The notes: generated from the letters alone by a model not told the origin. 64,000 nucleotides of DNA from CAINVV01 sp963663675 (GCA_963663675.1 OY760498.1:1302001-1366000), one strand, 5' to 3'. Shown: positions 25,998 through 36,076, counted from the first letter of the stretch. Program-made: numbers and translations.

Positions 25998-26043
25998 TAT
26001 GCGTATTTTTTAAACTTCTGTCCTACATTTTTTAAACAGTTTG

Positions 26044-26075
26044 CAAAGTAACTACTTTTTGTTTTAATAATCAAA
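26044..26075 (-). promoter_or_regulatory. rpmB operon promoter
   Basis: On the minus strand: TTTG (26075-26072), a 20-nt spacer, then TTACTTTG (26051-26044), one mismatch to TAnnTTTG. The predicted start is near 26038, about 40 nt before rpmB. Confidence 0.5.
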
Positions 26076-26190
26076 CAATGGTTGATAATTTATTGCAAGA
26101 TTTTTTGCACCCTAAATATTTATCATTTTGACTATATTTGATTGTTTTTATCGTATAAAAAATTGAATTTACCGGTCTGATGGCGATAAA

Positions 26191-27066
26191 TTGCAGGGGA
26201 AAATTTCCCTGGTTGAGAGCATAGACGGGTTTAATATTGAGTATATTCTGTTGGGAAAGTCATCCATTAAATATTATCCTACCTTCTGGCAGGCAGTTAA
26301 TCTGATTGTCCTGTATACCTTCCTGCAGACAGTCATTGATTTTCCGCTTGCCATGTATGATTACCAACATGGGACAGACTGGTTGCAGGAGCCCTTGCTT
26401 AAACTTCCGGTATTTTTCCTTACGACTTTAATCATACTGTTCCTGGGAGCACGTTTCACCGGTTTGCCCTACCGTGAGATCTTTCCTCTCAAATTTTTCC
26501 ACTGGCTCTATATTCCTGCAATACTTATTTCCCTGTTGGCACTTCAGTTTTTTATGAATGAAATCTCAGTGAACCTGGACAAAGTGCTGCCGCCTCCCGG
26601 TTGGTTCATGGAGTTGTTCAACCGGCTTTTCGAATCTGATTTTGGTATATGGGGAGGTATTGTAAGGGTTGTAATATTGGCTCCAGTTGTGGAGGAGTTG
26701 ATTTTCAGGGGTGTAATTTTTTCAGGATTCCAAAAAAACTATTCCCCTTTTTGGTCAGTATTCTTTTCCGCCTTGCTTTTTGCCTTGTTTCATCTGAATC
26801 CCTGGCAGTTGGGTCCAACCTTTCTTTTGGGACTACTTCTTGGATTGGTACGGCTGCGTACCGGTTCTCTTCTCGCAGCAATCTTCACACATGCTCTTCA
26901 CAACGGGATGATCTTTTACACGGTTCTGCACCAGGAAACTTTCAATAAAATGTTTCTCTCTCAAACAGGGAAAGTGTCTAGTTACCTGGGATACATTTTT
27001 TTACTTGGGGCAGGAGTTGTCCTGATTATTTATGACAGCAGGATTTCCGGGAAATCAAAGAGGTAG
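26191..27066 (+). CDS. CPBP family intramembrane metalloprotease
   Basis: 291-aa protein with about seven hydrophobic segments. The CPBP/ABI motifs are present: 'VEELIFRG' (EExxxR, near residue 169), 'ALFHLNP' near 205 and 'THALHNG' near 239. These residues form the intramembrane glutamate/histidine active site of Rce1-type proteases. The start is uncertain: the frame has no early ATG; TTG at 26191 is the first plausible start and a TATATTTG element (26133-26140) upstream fits a -7 box. Substrate unknown. It is divergent from rpmB. Confidence 0.8.
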   Translation: MQGKISLVESIDGFNIEYILLGKSSIKYYPTFWQAVNLIVLYTFLQTVIDFPLAMYDYQHGTDWLQEPLLKLPVFFLTTLIILFLGARFTGLPYREIFPLKFFHWLYIPAILISLLALQFFMNEISVNLDKVLPPPGWFMELFNRLFESDFGIWGGIVRVVILAPVVEELIFRGVIFSGFQKNYSPFWSVFFSALLFALFHLNPWQLGPTFLLGLLLGLVRLRTGSLLAAIFTHALHNGMIFYTVLHQETFNKMFLSQTGKVSSYLGYIFLLGAGVVLIIYDSRISGKSKR

Positions 27067-27138
27067 GAAAATTTCTTGTGGTAAGTTGATCCGAAAATTG
27101 TGAGTCACATATGGTTTTGACTTGGGCATAACTCCAGT

Positions 27139-27169
27139 AAAAAAACAGGGGACATTTGTTAATGTCCCC
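27139..27169 (-). terminator. Intrinsic terminator after the unknown exported protein gene
   Basis: A perfect 9-bp stem, GGGGACATT and AATGTCCCC with a 4-nt loop (27148-27169), is followed on the minus strand by TG and seven Ts. It sits about 50 nt after the stop at 27218. Confidence 0.87.
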
Positions 27170-27217
27170 CATTGTCTACCCTTTTGTCTCGGGATTTTTG
27201 ATTAACGCTAAAATATA

Positions 27218-27688
27218 TCAGGAAACTTTTTCTTTGAAAAACTCCGGATAATAGGAGGCGATCAGTTGTAAATGGTCGACTGTTTCAGAAGTTCCGCCAC
27301 CGATAACCTTTTGGTGATAAAATACCTCTCGGTTCAGCTTATCGAGGCAGGTAGTAAATCCAACTGACTGAAGGTCGTTGTCCAGTTTTTTAATTCCGAA
27401 GTTGTTTCCTTTACATTCGTATTGAACCGGAGCCTGATCAGTTAATACATAGTATTTTTTACATTTTTGATGCTTGTCGAGAACAACGACAACTTTTAAG
27501 TCAGTTTTCTCATAGGTAATCAAAAACTTATCCAGCTCGTTGCCTTTGAAAATCATATGATCTTCCATTTGTTCAATTTTGTAATCTCCAAAAGCAGAAT
27601 TTGAGGATCCAATGGCAACAATCCTGTTACCCATGGTGAGCATTGAAACCATCAGTACCAATGCTGTGGTAAAATAGAATTTTTTCAT
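27218..27688 (-). CDS. Exported protein of unknown function
   Basis: 156 aa from the start at 27688, chosen because it places a signal peptide ('MKKFYFTTALVLMVSML') at the N-terminus and follows a TATCTTTG promoter element; the frame extends 35 codons further upstream without support. The mature part has three cysteines and no motif I recognise. It is a single-gene unit with its own promoter element and terminator. Confidence 0.65.
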   Translation of the reverse strand: MKKFYFTTALVLMVSMLTMGNRIVAIGSSNSAFGDYKIEQMEDHMIFKGNELDKFLITYEKTDLKVVVVLDKHQKCKKYYVLTDQAPVQYECKGNNFGIKKLDNDLQSVGFTTCLDKLNREVFYHQKVIGGGTSETVDHLQLIASYYPEFFKEKVS

Positions 27689-27727
27689 GGCTAATAATTT
27701 TATTGAGATTAATAATAATCTTCGCAT

Positions 27728-27735
27728 CAAAGATA
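27728..27735 (-). promoter_or_regulatory. -7 promoter element of the unknown exported protein gene
   Basis: TATCTTTG on the minus strand matches TAnnTTTG exactly, about 40 nt before the start codon at 27688. No good TTTG partner is visible about 20 nt upstream. Confidence 0.45.
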
Positions 27736-28445
27736 TATCCCGGGGAAGGGGGGGTGTTAACATTATCAATGTAACCGGCACAGCTGAGGGCAAAGGATGC
27801 TTACTAACAGAAATGCACGTTATTTACCGACATAATGGTTGTTGGTACCCTAAAACAAGGAGATCACCTTAAACAACCGGTAGCTTGCCATCTGATTTTC
27901 AAATTTGTGCAGGATACATATAGGTATTTCACCATTCAGAATTATTTGGATGGGTTGGATCAGGTGTTGATCAATCTTGATTTATAGAATCTTTTCGTTC
28001 TGAAGTCCGGGATAAGTTTTCGGTAAATCCTTTTTTCCCAAAAAAAATCTTTACAAAACTTAACTTTTCGTACAAAAAAGTAAAATCTAAGGGTCAATTA
28101 GCCGTTGTTTAATGCAAACCACCAGAATTGATGGTCAAACTACTCCAAAGTTCGTTCTCGGGCCATCCGTCCTTCATTTTCAATCCTTCACCCTTTGCTG
28201 ATTCAGTTACATTGATTTGAAACGCCCACTTTCAAATTTTGCAATAGGTTTGGCTACAACGTTTCATCAGTGAAGTGGAAGTCATGACCGGCTTATAACT
28301 ACTTCCGGGGATGAAAATCAATTTTGAATAAAAATCAGGGTGTTGGTGGACTAAAAGAAGTCGTACGCTGATTCTGCCCGAACCTGATATACCAAATCAA
28401 AAAGTTAATCTCGTTAAGCATTCCATTGATTTCTATTGAGTTGTT
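27736..28445. other. Long gene-free stretch before susC
   Basis: About 700 nt without a convincing gene on either strand. Short open stretches are present but none resembles a family I know. It may hold the regulatory region of the downstream susC gene or decayed sequence. Confidence 0.4.
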
Positions 28446-28466
28446 ATTCTAAATTCTAAATATACA
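28446..28466. repeat. Short 7-bp repeat before susC (ATTCTAA)
   Basis: ATTCTAA, ATTCTAA, ATATACA precede the susC ATG by four bases. Only two units are exact, so it is the weakest of the heptamer islands. Confidence 0.5.
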
Positions 28467-28470
28467 ATCT

Positions 28471-31400
28471 ATGAAAAAGCAATTCTTACTTGTTTCTCTT
28501 CTGGTTCTGATACTTTTTAATGCAGAGGCTCAGACAAGGAAAATTTCCGGGTATGTCAGTTCAGCAGACGACGGATTGGCGGTTCCGGGTGTATCAGTTG
28601 GTGTAAAGGGAACTACTATCGGTACCATCACTGACTTGAACGGAAATTATGTAATTACTGTTCCTGAGTCAGCCAAAATTATCTCCTTTTCATTTGTAGG
28701 CATGCTTACCCAGGAAGTTGCCATTTCATCGGCCAATAAAATTGATGCAATCATGAAATCAAATGTTATTGGTGTAAACGAGGTTGTGGTGACAGCTTTT
28801 GGTATGAAAAAGGAACGAAAAGCACTTGGTTATGCAGTGCAGGATGTAAAAAGCGAAGAACTGACCCGGACCGGAAGTACCTCAATTGCATCTGCACTTC
28901 AGGGGAAATTGTCAGGTGTAACCATTACACCTTCGAGTGGTGCCCCGGGAGCATCGACTCAGATTACAATCAGGGGGGCGCGTTCCTTTGCAGGGAACAA
29001 TACTCCTTTGTATATTATTGATGGTATGCCGGTAGCCTCGCAGGCTGATTATCAAAGTGGCAGCAATGGTAATTCCCAGGTCAGGGGCGATGGTGTCTCA
29101 GGTACAGATATTTCCAACCGGGCTGTCGACATTGATCCCAATGACATTGAAAGCATTAATATCCTAAAAGGTCAGGCTGCTGCCGCACTTTACGGGATTC
29201 GCGCGACCAACGGAGTTATCGTGATTACGACAAAAAGTGGATCTGCGGCAAAGGGTGGTAAACCTGTGATCACTTTTTCATCTTATACCAGTGCAGATGT
29301 CATGTCAAGAAAGCCTGAATATCAGACAACCTGGGCTCAGGGAACTCCTTTAAACAATGGAACAGGTTATACCTTCAACCCAAATGCAACTACATGCTGG
29401 GGTCCGAAAATTGCCGACTTGCCCAATGATCCTGCATACGGGGGAAATGTTCCTAATCCGAGAAACGGAAACAATTCAACAACTTATGCAGGAAAGTATT
29501 ATGTTCCCCAGAGATTCGCAGGCGGCCTTGATCCATGGGTTACTCCACAGGTTTATGACAATGTGAGCAGTTTCTTTCAGACTGGCGTTACATTAAATAA
29601 TTCTGTCGGGATCAACCAGTCTACAGATAAAACATCTTATTCATTTGGAATCAGTAGCACCAATCAGTCAGGAATAGTTGCTTCAACCTCTCAAAATCGT
29701 TACAGTGCGAGAGTTAATGTCGAAACTAAGCTGAGTAATTTTTGGGTAACAGGTGCTTCAATGAATTATTCGTCAAATTATATAAAAAAGGCACCAACGG
29801 CCAATGATGGACTTGTTGCTACGGTTTTTGCAGCTCCTGTCAATTATGATCTTAAAGGAATTCCTTATCAGAGTCCAACCAATCCGTATTCACAAATTCT
29901 TTACCGGGCAACCAATTTTAACAATCCTTACTGGAATATGGAGCATAACTTGTTTGCAGAAAAAACTAACCGTTTTTTTGGCAATAGCTATATCGTCTTT
30001 ACACCAACTATCAGCAGCGACAGCGATAAAAAACTTAATGTTCGCTATCAATTTGGCGCAGATTCATATACCACACATTATCAGGACATTAATGAGGTGG
30101 GAAGTAAGAATTCGCAAGGTTCTATTGCAAATTACGGCATAACTAACACTACCTACAACTCCTTACTGACAGCTAATTATGATATGGACATTACATCTGT
30201 TGTGCATCTGAATGTAATGTTGGGAAACGAAATTAACCATCAGTCGGAAAAAAGCTACCGGGAAGTTGGCAACGATTTTAATTTCGGAGGATGGGCTCAT
30301 ATTGACAATACGATAACGAGATCCGTTGTATCTGAAAGAAAAGCAGAGAGCAGAAGTGCCGGATTTTTCGGAAATCTCTCCCTGTCTTACAAAAATATGT
30401 TATACTTTAATGCCACAGGTCGTCAGGATGTTGTCTCAACCATGCCTCGGGATAACCGAACTTTCTTCTATCCTTCCTTATCAATGGGCTTTATCCTGAC
30501 AGAGCTGGATATGTTTAAGGGCAATAAAGCGTTGTCATTCGCCAAATTACGGGCATCCTATGCAGAAGTTGGGCAAGCAGGTTCCTATCTTGAAAACTAT
30601 TACACCTCACCGAATTACAGTGGTGGATTTTGGGTGGGCACACCAGTGTCATATCCATTAGGAGGAATCAACTCATACATTCCCAACAATATTCAGTGTG
30701 ATCCGAATTTAAAACCACAAAACACGGTATCTTTTGAAATTGGCGCAGATTTCAAATTCTTTAATAATCGGTTAGGACTCGAATACACTTATTCGCACCA
30801 GGATATCAATAATCAGATTTTTAATGTCCCGTTGGCTGGATCCACAGGTGTAAACAGCCTTACCATGAATGGAGGTTCAATCTACACCAATACACATGAA
30901 GCAGTTGTTTCAGTTGTTCCGGTCAGGAAAAAGGATATGGACTGGAATATAAATCTGAATTTTACCAAAATGGACAATTATGTCTCAGAACTGGCTCCCG
31001 GAGTACTGAATATTATGCTTGGAGGTTTTACTACTCCCCAGGTAAGAGCCGGGATTGGATATAAATTTCCCGTCATCTATGGTAGCGCTTTTGCTAAAGA
31101 TGCTCAAGGCAGGATTCTGGTGGATGAGGATCCAAACAGCATTTACCACGGAATGCCGATGGCTGGTGCCCCGGGCGTAATAGGCAATGCTGCTCCGGAC
31201 TTTATATTGGGAGGTTCAACCACTTTCCGATGGAAAAATGCAAGCATATCTGCAACATTCGACTGGAAGTCGGGCGGACAGATGTACCACGGGACCAATG
31301 CGCTTATCGAATACACATATGGGTTGGCAAAAAGCACAGAAGACCGCACAACTCCGTTTATTTACCCGGGATTTAAGGCCAATGGCCAGCCCAATGATAT

Positions 31401-31716
31401 TCAGCGGGGAGGAACCGGGGATCTAAAGGCCTATTATGACCTCTATTCCAATACTTTGGGGAATATTAACGAAGCATATATCTACAACAACTCTTTCGTA
31501 AAAATGCGAGAGCTGACCTTGTCCTATTTATTCCCCAAATACAAAAGTTTACAGGTAAGAGCAACTGCTTTTGCACGGAATATCCTGTTATGGACTGAAC
31601 TGCCGAATTTTGATCCGGAAGCTACCCAGGGAAACAACAACATGTCGGGGGCGTTTGAAAGGTTTACAGTCCCTGCTACATCCAATTTTGGATTAGGGCT
31701 TAACCTTGAATTTTAA
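28471..31716 (+). CDS. SusC/RagA TonB-linked outer-membrane transporter
   Basis: 1081 aa. A signal peptide (1-20, ending 'FNAEA') is followed by a carboxypeptidase-regulatory-like domain (about 23-95), a TonB plug (about 105-235, with 'VVVTAFGMKKERKALGYAVQ' at its start and 'ALYGIRATNGVIVITT' near its end) and a beta-barrel to the C-terminus. SusC proteins import glycans or peptides bound by the partner SusD lipoprotein. susD follows after 21 nt. No glycoside hydrolase or sigma/anti-sigma pair is adjacent, so the substrate cannot be predicted; a GH92 remnant 9 kb downstream hints at mannose-containing glycans in an ancestral locus. Confidence 0.95.
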   Translation: MKKQFLLVSLLVLILFNAEAQTRKISGYVSSADDGLAVPGVSVGVKGTTIGTITDLNGNYVITVPESAKIISFSFVGMLTQEVAISSANKIDAIMKSNVIGVNEVVVTAFGMKKERKALGYAVQDVKSEELTRTGSTSIASALQGKLSGVTITPSSGAPGASTQITIRGARSFAGNNTPLYIIDGMPVASQADYQSGSNGNSQVRGDGVSGTDISNRAVDIDPNDIESINILKGQAAAALYGIRATNGVIVITTKSGSAAKGGKPVITFSSYTSADVMSRKPEYQTTWAQGTPLNNGTGYTFNPNATTCWGPKIADLPNDPAYGGNVPNPRNGNNSTTYAGKYYVPQRFAGGLDPWVTPQVYDNVSSFFQTGVTLNNSVGINQSTDKTSYSFGISSTNQSGIVASTSQNRYSARVNVETKLSNFWVTGASMNYSSNYIKKAPTANDGLVATVFAAPVNYDLKGIPYQSPTNPYSQILYRATNFNNPYWNMEHNLFAEKTNRFFGNSYIVFTPTISSDSDKKLNVRYQFGADSYTTHYQDINEVGSKNSQGSIANYGITNTTYNSLLTANYDMDITSVVHLNVMLGNEINHQSEKSYREVGNDFNFGGWAHIDNTITRSVVSERKAESRSAGFFGNLSLSYKNMLYFNATGRQDVVSTMPRDNRTFFYPSLSMGFILTELDMFKGNKALSFAKLRASYAEVGQAGSYLENYYTSPNYSGGFWVGTPVSYPLGGINSYIPNNIQCDPNLKPQNTVSFEIGADFKFFNNRLGLEYTYSHQDINNQIFNVPLAGSTGVNSLTMNGGSIYTNTHEAVVSVVPVRKKDMDWNINLNFTKMDNYVSELAPGVLNIMLGGFTTPQVRAGIGYKFPVIYGSAFAKDAQGRILVDEDPNSIYHGMPMAGAPGVIGNAAPDFILGGSTTFRWKNASISATFDWKSGGQMYHGTNALIEYTYGLAKSTEDRTTPFIYPGFKANGQPNDIQRGGTGDLKAYYDLYSNTLGNINEAYIYNNSFVKMRELTLSYLFPKYKSLQVRATAFARNILLWTELPNFDPEATQGNNNMSGAFERFTVPATSNFGLGLNLEF

Positions 31717-31737
31717 TTCACCTTTAAATATTTTGAG

Positions 31738-33162
31738 ATGAAAACTATTAAATTATATTCGCTGATATTGCTTTTATTCGCTTTATTCTCTTGTTCTGAG
31801 GATATTATGGATCAGATCAATGAAAATCCGAATAACCCGACGGATATGGCATCCCGGTTAATTATTACGGATGTAATGACTTCCACCGCTTTCAATGTTA
31901 CCGGCTCAGATTATGCTTTTTATACTTCCGTTTACATGGAATTGAATACCGGAATCTTGGGACAGATGTACAATGCTGAAATAAGGCTGGCTGAACCCAT
32001 CAACGCCACGACTTACAATAATCCCTGGCGAAGCCAGTATTATAATCTTTTCCATTTGAAAATTATCATAGATAAATGCTCTACAGGGGGAAGTGAGGCT
32101 GGAAATTTCCAGACCCTTGGTATTGCTGAAATCCTGAAAGCATACAACTTAGCTATGCTAACTGATTTGATGGGAGATGTTCCCTACTCAGAAGCATTGC
32201 AACCGGGTATTATCTATCAACCCAAGCTGGATAAACAGCAAGAGATTTATAATGAAATTTTCAGTTTGCTTGATGATGCCATCCTCAACCTCGGGAAAAC
32301 CAGTACCTATGCATCATTGGGAACACAGGATTTAATTTACGGTGGAAATTCTGTAAGGTGGGTCAAAGCTGCACAAGGTCTGAAAGCCAGGTATACCATG
32401 AGGTTGTCATTAAAATCGCCTCAGTATGCCAAAGTGATCGAGTATGCAAATGCTTCTTTTGCCGCTGCAGCCGATGAATTTAAATTTGTGTACAACGGAT
32501 CTTCTGCAATTAGTCCTTTCGCACGTTTTCTGCAGGATCGCAACTATTTTGGTGTAAGTGCCAGTTTATATAACAAGCTGATTGCCAGGAATGACCCTCG
32601 TGTTACAAGTTTTTTCAGGCCATATCCCGGCTTGACTGTCCTAAATATTGCCCCCAATGGCAACCCGCAACAAGTACAGCAGTATTATGGCATTTCTGTT
32701 GTAAGTACAAATACATCACCTACTTATTTAATGAGTTTACACGAACTCAACTTCCTTAAAGCTGAGGCTTATGCACGAATGAATCAGAAAGATAATGCAG
32801 AAACTGCACTTAAAACCGGTATAGAAGCTGCTTTTGTAAAAGTCGGATTGACCACTGCTTCTGCAAATACCTATTATACCACGAGTGTGAAGTCATTGTT
32901 TGATACTGACCCTCTTAAAGAAATAATGAATCAAAAATACATTGCTTCATTTGAACAGGAGGCTGTTGAATCGTACAATGATTACAGGCGTCTGGTAGCT
33001 ATGGGCAATAATTTTATACAGCTGGCCAATACCCGACAGTTTCCTTTGCGGCTAACTTATGGTGACAGTGATGTTACAACGAATCAAAACATTGCAAATG
33101 CCTATGGAGACGGGAATTACGTTTATACAGAAAAAGTATGGTGGGCAGGCGGCACCAGGTAA
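31738..33162 (+). CDS. SusD/RagB family outer-membrane lipoprotein
   Basis: 474 aa with a lipoprotein signal peptide and lipobox 'LFALFSC' (C19). The N-terminal 'INENPNNPTDM' and 'DLMGDVPYSEAL' are typical of the SusD-like group with TPR-like helices. It caps the SusC barrel encoded just upstream and binds the ligand at the cell surface. A strong terminator follows at 33225-33256. Confidence 0.93.
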   Translation: MKTIKLYSLILLLFALFSCSEDIMDQINENPNNPTDMASRLIITDVMTSTAFNVTGSDYAFYTSVYMELNTGILGQMYNAEIRLAEPINATTYNNPWRSQYYNLFHLKIIIDKCSTGGSEAGNFQTLGIAEILKAYNLAMLTDLMGDVPYSEALQPGIIYQPKLDKQQEIYNEIFSLLDDAILNLGKTSTYASLGTQDLIYGGNSVRWVKAAQGLKARYTMRLSLKSPQYAKVIEYANASFAAAADEFKFVYNGSSAISPFARFLQDRNYFGVSASLYNKLIARNDPRVTSFFRPYPGLTVLNIAPNGNPQQVQQYYGISVVSTNTSPTYLMSLHELNFLKAEAYARMNQKDNAETALKTGIEAAFVKVGLTTASANTYYTTSVKSLFDTDPLKEIMNQKYIASFEQEAVESYNDYRRLVAMGNNFIQLANTRQFPLRLTYGDSDVTTNQNIANAYGDGNYVYTEKVWWAGGTR

Positions 33163-33224
33163 TTGCCTGGAGTAATTTGAATTTATAAGTTATATTATAA
33201 ATTAAACAGTTAGTTAGTTGGTCG

Positions 33225-33256
33225 AAGTGGCGGTCCGAAACGATCGCCACTTTTTT
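33225..33256 (+). terminator. Intrinsic terminator after susD
   Basis: An 11-bp stem (AAGTGGCGGTC with GATCGCCACTT, one G-U pair) and a 6-nt loop are followed by Ts that continue the arm. It ends the susC-susD unit before the convergent LytTR gene. Confidence 0.88.
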
Positions 33257-33312
33257 AATTTCAAAAATGTGGTATTACGAGGTACAGCAGGATTATCAAG
33301 GTGAGAACAGTA

Positions 33313-34047
33313 TCATACTCCAGCCACAGGTCCATTGAAATTCAGGGAATTGAGTACAGCATTTTTAAAATTTCTGCCTATAGGAAGTTCTTTTCCGTTT
33401 ATCTCAACGGTATTGGCTGTAAATGCTTCAATCTTGTTGACCGGAACAATGTAAGATTTATGAATTCTGAGAAAATTCTCTGCAGGTAATTTTTCTTCCA
33501 TCAAAGCCATGCTGGTTTTGGTAATAATCTTGCGTTTATCTGTGTAAATCTGGACATATTCGCTCAATCCTTCAATATATCTTATTTCTGTAAGATATAC
33601 CTTGATGACTTTCTTGTTCTCTTTTACATAAATAAAACTCTCTTCCTGTGTTTTATCAGAGGAAGCTCCTGACAATACCTGTACCTGATTCTGGTACATC
33701 AGGTAAAATTTATTTATCGATTTCAGAAAACGCTCAAACGTGATTGGTTTAACCAGGTAATCAACAACATCCAGTTCAAATCCATCCAGAGCGTATTCCC
33801 GGTATGCGGTTGTGATAATGACTTTGGGCGGATGTTTTATCGTTTTCAGAAATTCAATTCCAGTAATCTGTGGCATCTGAATATCCATAAACAGGAGATC
33901 GACATGCTTTTCGCGCAAAACGCTCAGGGCTTTCATTGCATTGTCACACTCGGCAACTATTTCAAAATTCTCCAGTTTTTCAATATGTCCCCTAATAAGT
34001 TCCCGGGCCAGGGGTTCGTCGTCAACAATCATGCATTTTGTCTTCAT
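33313..34047 (-). CDS. LytTR family response regulator
   Basis: 244 aa from the ATG at 34047 (a GTG-like extension of two codons is possible). The receiver domain (1-115) has D9/D10 and phospho-acceptor D55 in 'LLFMDIQMP', and K105-region 'LVKPITFE'. The C-terminal LytTR DNA-binding domain (about 140-238) shows 'FLRIHKSYIVPVNKI'. Its likely partner is the LytS-type kinase at 36077-37135 on the same strand, separated from it by a peptidase-like lipoprotein gene. Target genes may include the neighbouring susCD, which is inference. Confidence 0.93.
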   Translation of the reverse strand: MKTKCMIVDDEPLARELIRGHIEKLENFEIVAECDNAMKALSVLREKHVDLLFMDIQMPQITGIEFLKTIKHPPKVIITTAYREYALDGFELDVVDYLVKPITFERFLKSINKFYLMYQNQVQVLSGASSDKTQEESFIYVKENKKVIKVYLTEIRYIEGLSEYVQIYTDKRKIITKTSMALMEEKLPAENFLRIHKSYIVPVNKIEAFTANTVEINGKELPIGRNFKNAVLNSLNFNGPVAGV

Positions 34048-34237
34048 AACCAAGCACTTTTTTCTATTAGTATTATTTGAATTATACTAATTACAGTCAT
34101 TTTTAAGAATGTTCTGTTATTATCATCAGTCATACAGACCTGGCAGTTCAATTTATTGAGATTAATATTATTGGTGAATTTTATTTATTTTGTCTGGTGA
34201 TAACAGAATAAAGGCGGTTCCATTTGCCTGAAAAGCT

Positions 34238-35986
34238 TTAATGACAATTTTTCTGAACCTCTTCATTTCCACCGGTAAGATATTTGGAAAAGTACAAAGG
34301 ATTTAATGGTTCTCCTGTTGCCTTCTCAATAAGTTGCTCCCATGGAAGCAAATCACCGTATTTATAAATCCTGGAAACCAGGAATTCGCCTACAGCCTTG
34401 TTGTTTTGATATGTTGAATTTTTATGATTAAGAATATTATTTTCAATATAATACTGTAATTGACCGGCAAATAAATCAGCAAGAACAAAATTATGAATAT
34501 TACAGGAAAAACTTGTAAAGTAGCTGCTGGTTGCCCAATCGGTTGTATTTTGATGATCGGGTGGCCTGATCCCCAAATATTTTTCGTTCAGACGGTACCA
34601 CAATGCCCCCAGGTTCTGATCCGGATCCATGTATATCTCGCGCTCAAATATTGATTTAACCAATAGTCTTCTGAATCGGTAAAGACGGTCTACCTGTACA
34701 TAATGCATACAGAGAAGCCGGTATTCAAGGTTGCCCGCCGAATCCAGGTCAAATTCGGCTTTTAGCCATTCGTTGTTCGATGTCAAATTTTCAAATAAAC
34801 TTGCAACACCTTCAGATACAACTGAATTCGGTTCTTTTAGCAAATAGGGAATATTATCTGAAATGTTTTTAAAGTGAGATGCATGTCCGCACAAATGCAT
34901 CATCTTCCTCATTCCTTCTGTGTTATTGGTAATTGTAGCCATCAATCTAAGGTCGTTTCTAAAATCGACATTGTATATATTCGTCCCGGTAGATTTACCT
35001 TTCCTGTATTTCAGATCACTTCTGCCGATCACATCCCGGACAGGAAGGCCAATTCCGGCAAAGAATTCAGTTGAAAGTTTTATTGGATCCTTTTCATGGT
35101 AGAGTGAATCCATCTTGTCTGAGAACTTACGCGGAAGAAAGCTGGACCTTTCGTCGTTGTAGTGATAGGACCGGAGCTCAGATACAGTAATATGGTATTT
35201 TTTTGCTAAAATATTGTCAATCATTGATTTGGCTTCAAAGAATTGATCATGAGTTTTCATCTCTACATCATCCAGAAGAGATTTAATCTTCCCGGGTGTC
35301 TGGTCTTTGGTTTCAAGTGCCAGTTGGTAATAATTGCTATACCCAAAGTCCCTGGCAAACTCGTTTCTCATTTTTACCATCCGGATGATATCTCCGGCAA
35401 GTTGTTTCCCTTTTTCCAGGTATGCATCATGGATTTTTTTGAGGAGGGAAATGTCCCTGGTGCTCTTGTACAGTGAATCCAGTTGGGTACCACTAAATTT
35501 TTTATTGCCGGTCACAATTGCAACACCTGAAAATGACTGCCACAATTCGGCCTCAGCAAATCTTAATTTCTTGTACCTGTCTGCTTCCACCTGGGGGCCC
35601 ATAAAAGACTGGTACAAAACGGTCAACTGTCTTTTCAGAATCGTATCAGTAATTAATTCTGAATTCTTTAATTTCCTCAAAAGCTGGAAATCTTTCTCAT
35701 TAGAAAAAACATTTTCCGTGAATGTTGCAAACTTATCAGGAGAAAATCGGCTGGTAGAATTTCTGTTTGAATTGTTAAAATCCATCTCCAGATCTAAAAG
35801 TTTTTTGTAATCACTTTCATTGCCCGATTTATTGACATTCCACAGGGCAACTGTACTTTCCATTGTAAAGTTCCTGATCATATCAACGTTTTTATCAAGG
35901 TAATGTCGAAGTATCATCTCCGATTGTCGCTTTTCATTTAAGCAACCCGCTGACAGGATCAAAATTATAACGATCAGGTACTTCAT
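34238..35986 (-). CDS. M2-like peptidase lipoprotein with altered active site
   Basis: 582-aa lipoprotein (lipobox 'LSAGC', C15). The mostly helical body resembles the M2 family of dipeptidyl carboxypeptidases (angiotensin-converting-enzyme fold). The zinc motif HExxH reads H364-L-C-G-H368: the catalytic glutamate is leucine, while both histidines and the third ligand (E392 in 'VVSEGVASLF') are kept. It may therefore still bind zinc but not cleave peptides by the normal mechanism. It lies between a LytS kinase and its LytTR regulator on the same strand, so a sensing or signal-binding role is possible. Family assignment rests on motif layout only. Confidence 0.72.
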   Translation of the reverse strand: MKYLIVIILILSAGCLNEKRQSEMILRHYLDKNVDMIRNFTMESTVALWNVNKSGNESDYKKLLDLEMDFNNSNRNSTSRFSPDKFATFTENVFSNEKDFQLLRKLKNSELITDTILKRQLTVLYQSFMGPQVEADRYKKLRFAEAELWQSFSGVAIVTGNKKFSGTQLDSLYKSTRDISLLKKIHDAYLEKGKQLAGDIIRMVKMRNEFARDFGYSNYYQLALETKDQTPGKIKSLLDDVEMKTHDQFFEAKSMIDNILAKKYHITVSELRSYHYNDERSSFLPRKFSDKMDSLYHEKDPIKLSTEFFAGIGLPVRDVIGRSDLKYRKGKSTGTNIYNVDFRNDLRLMATITNNTEGMRKMMHLCGHASHFKNISDNIPYLLKEPNSVVSEGVASLFENLTSNNEWLKAEFDLDSAGNLEYRLLCMHYVQVDRLYRFRRLLVKSIFEREIYMDPDQNLGALWYRLNEKYLGIRPPDHQNTTDWATSSYFTSFSCNIHNFVLADLFAGQLQYYIENNILNHKNSTYQNNKAVGEFLVSRIYKYGDLLPWEQLIEKATGEPLNPLYFSKYLTGGNEEVQKNCH

Positions 35987-36076
35987 CTTTTATCTATGTT
36001 CGTTTTTTGGCCGGAAGTAGGCGGGCCAGGTATGCAACCGGTACTTACGTAAAGAGGTGTACTCACGTTCACCCGC

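Noticed and set aside
27794..28445. Possible degraded gene upstream of susC
   Set aside because: Short open stretches exist on both strands, but none matches a family I can name.
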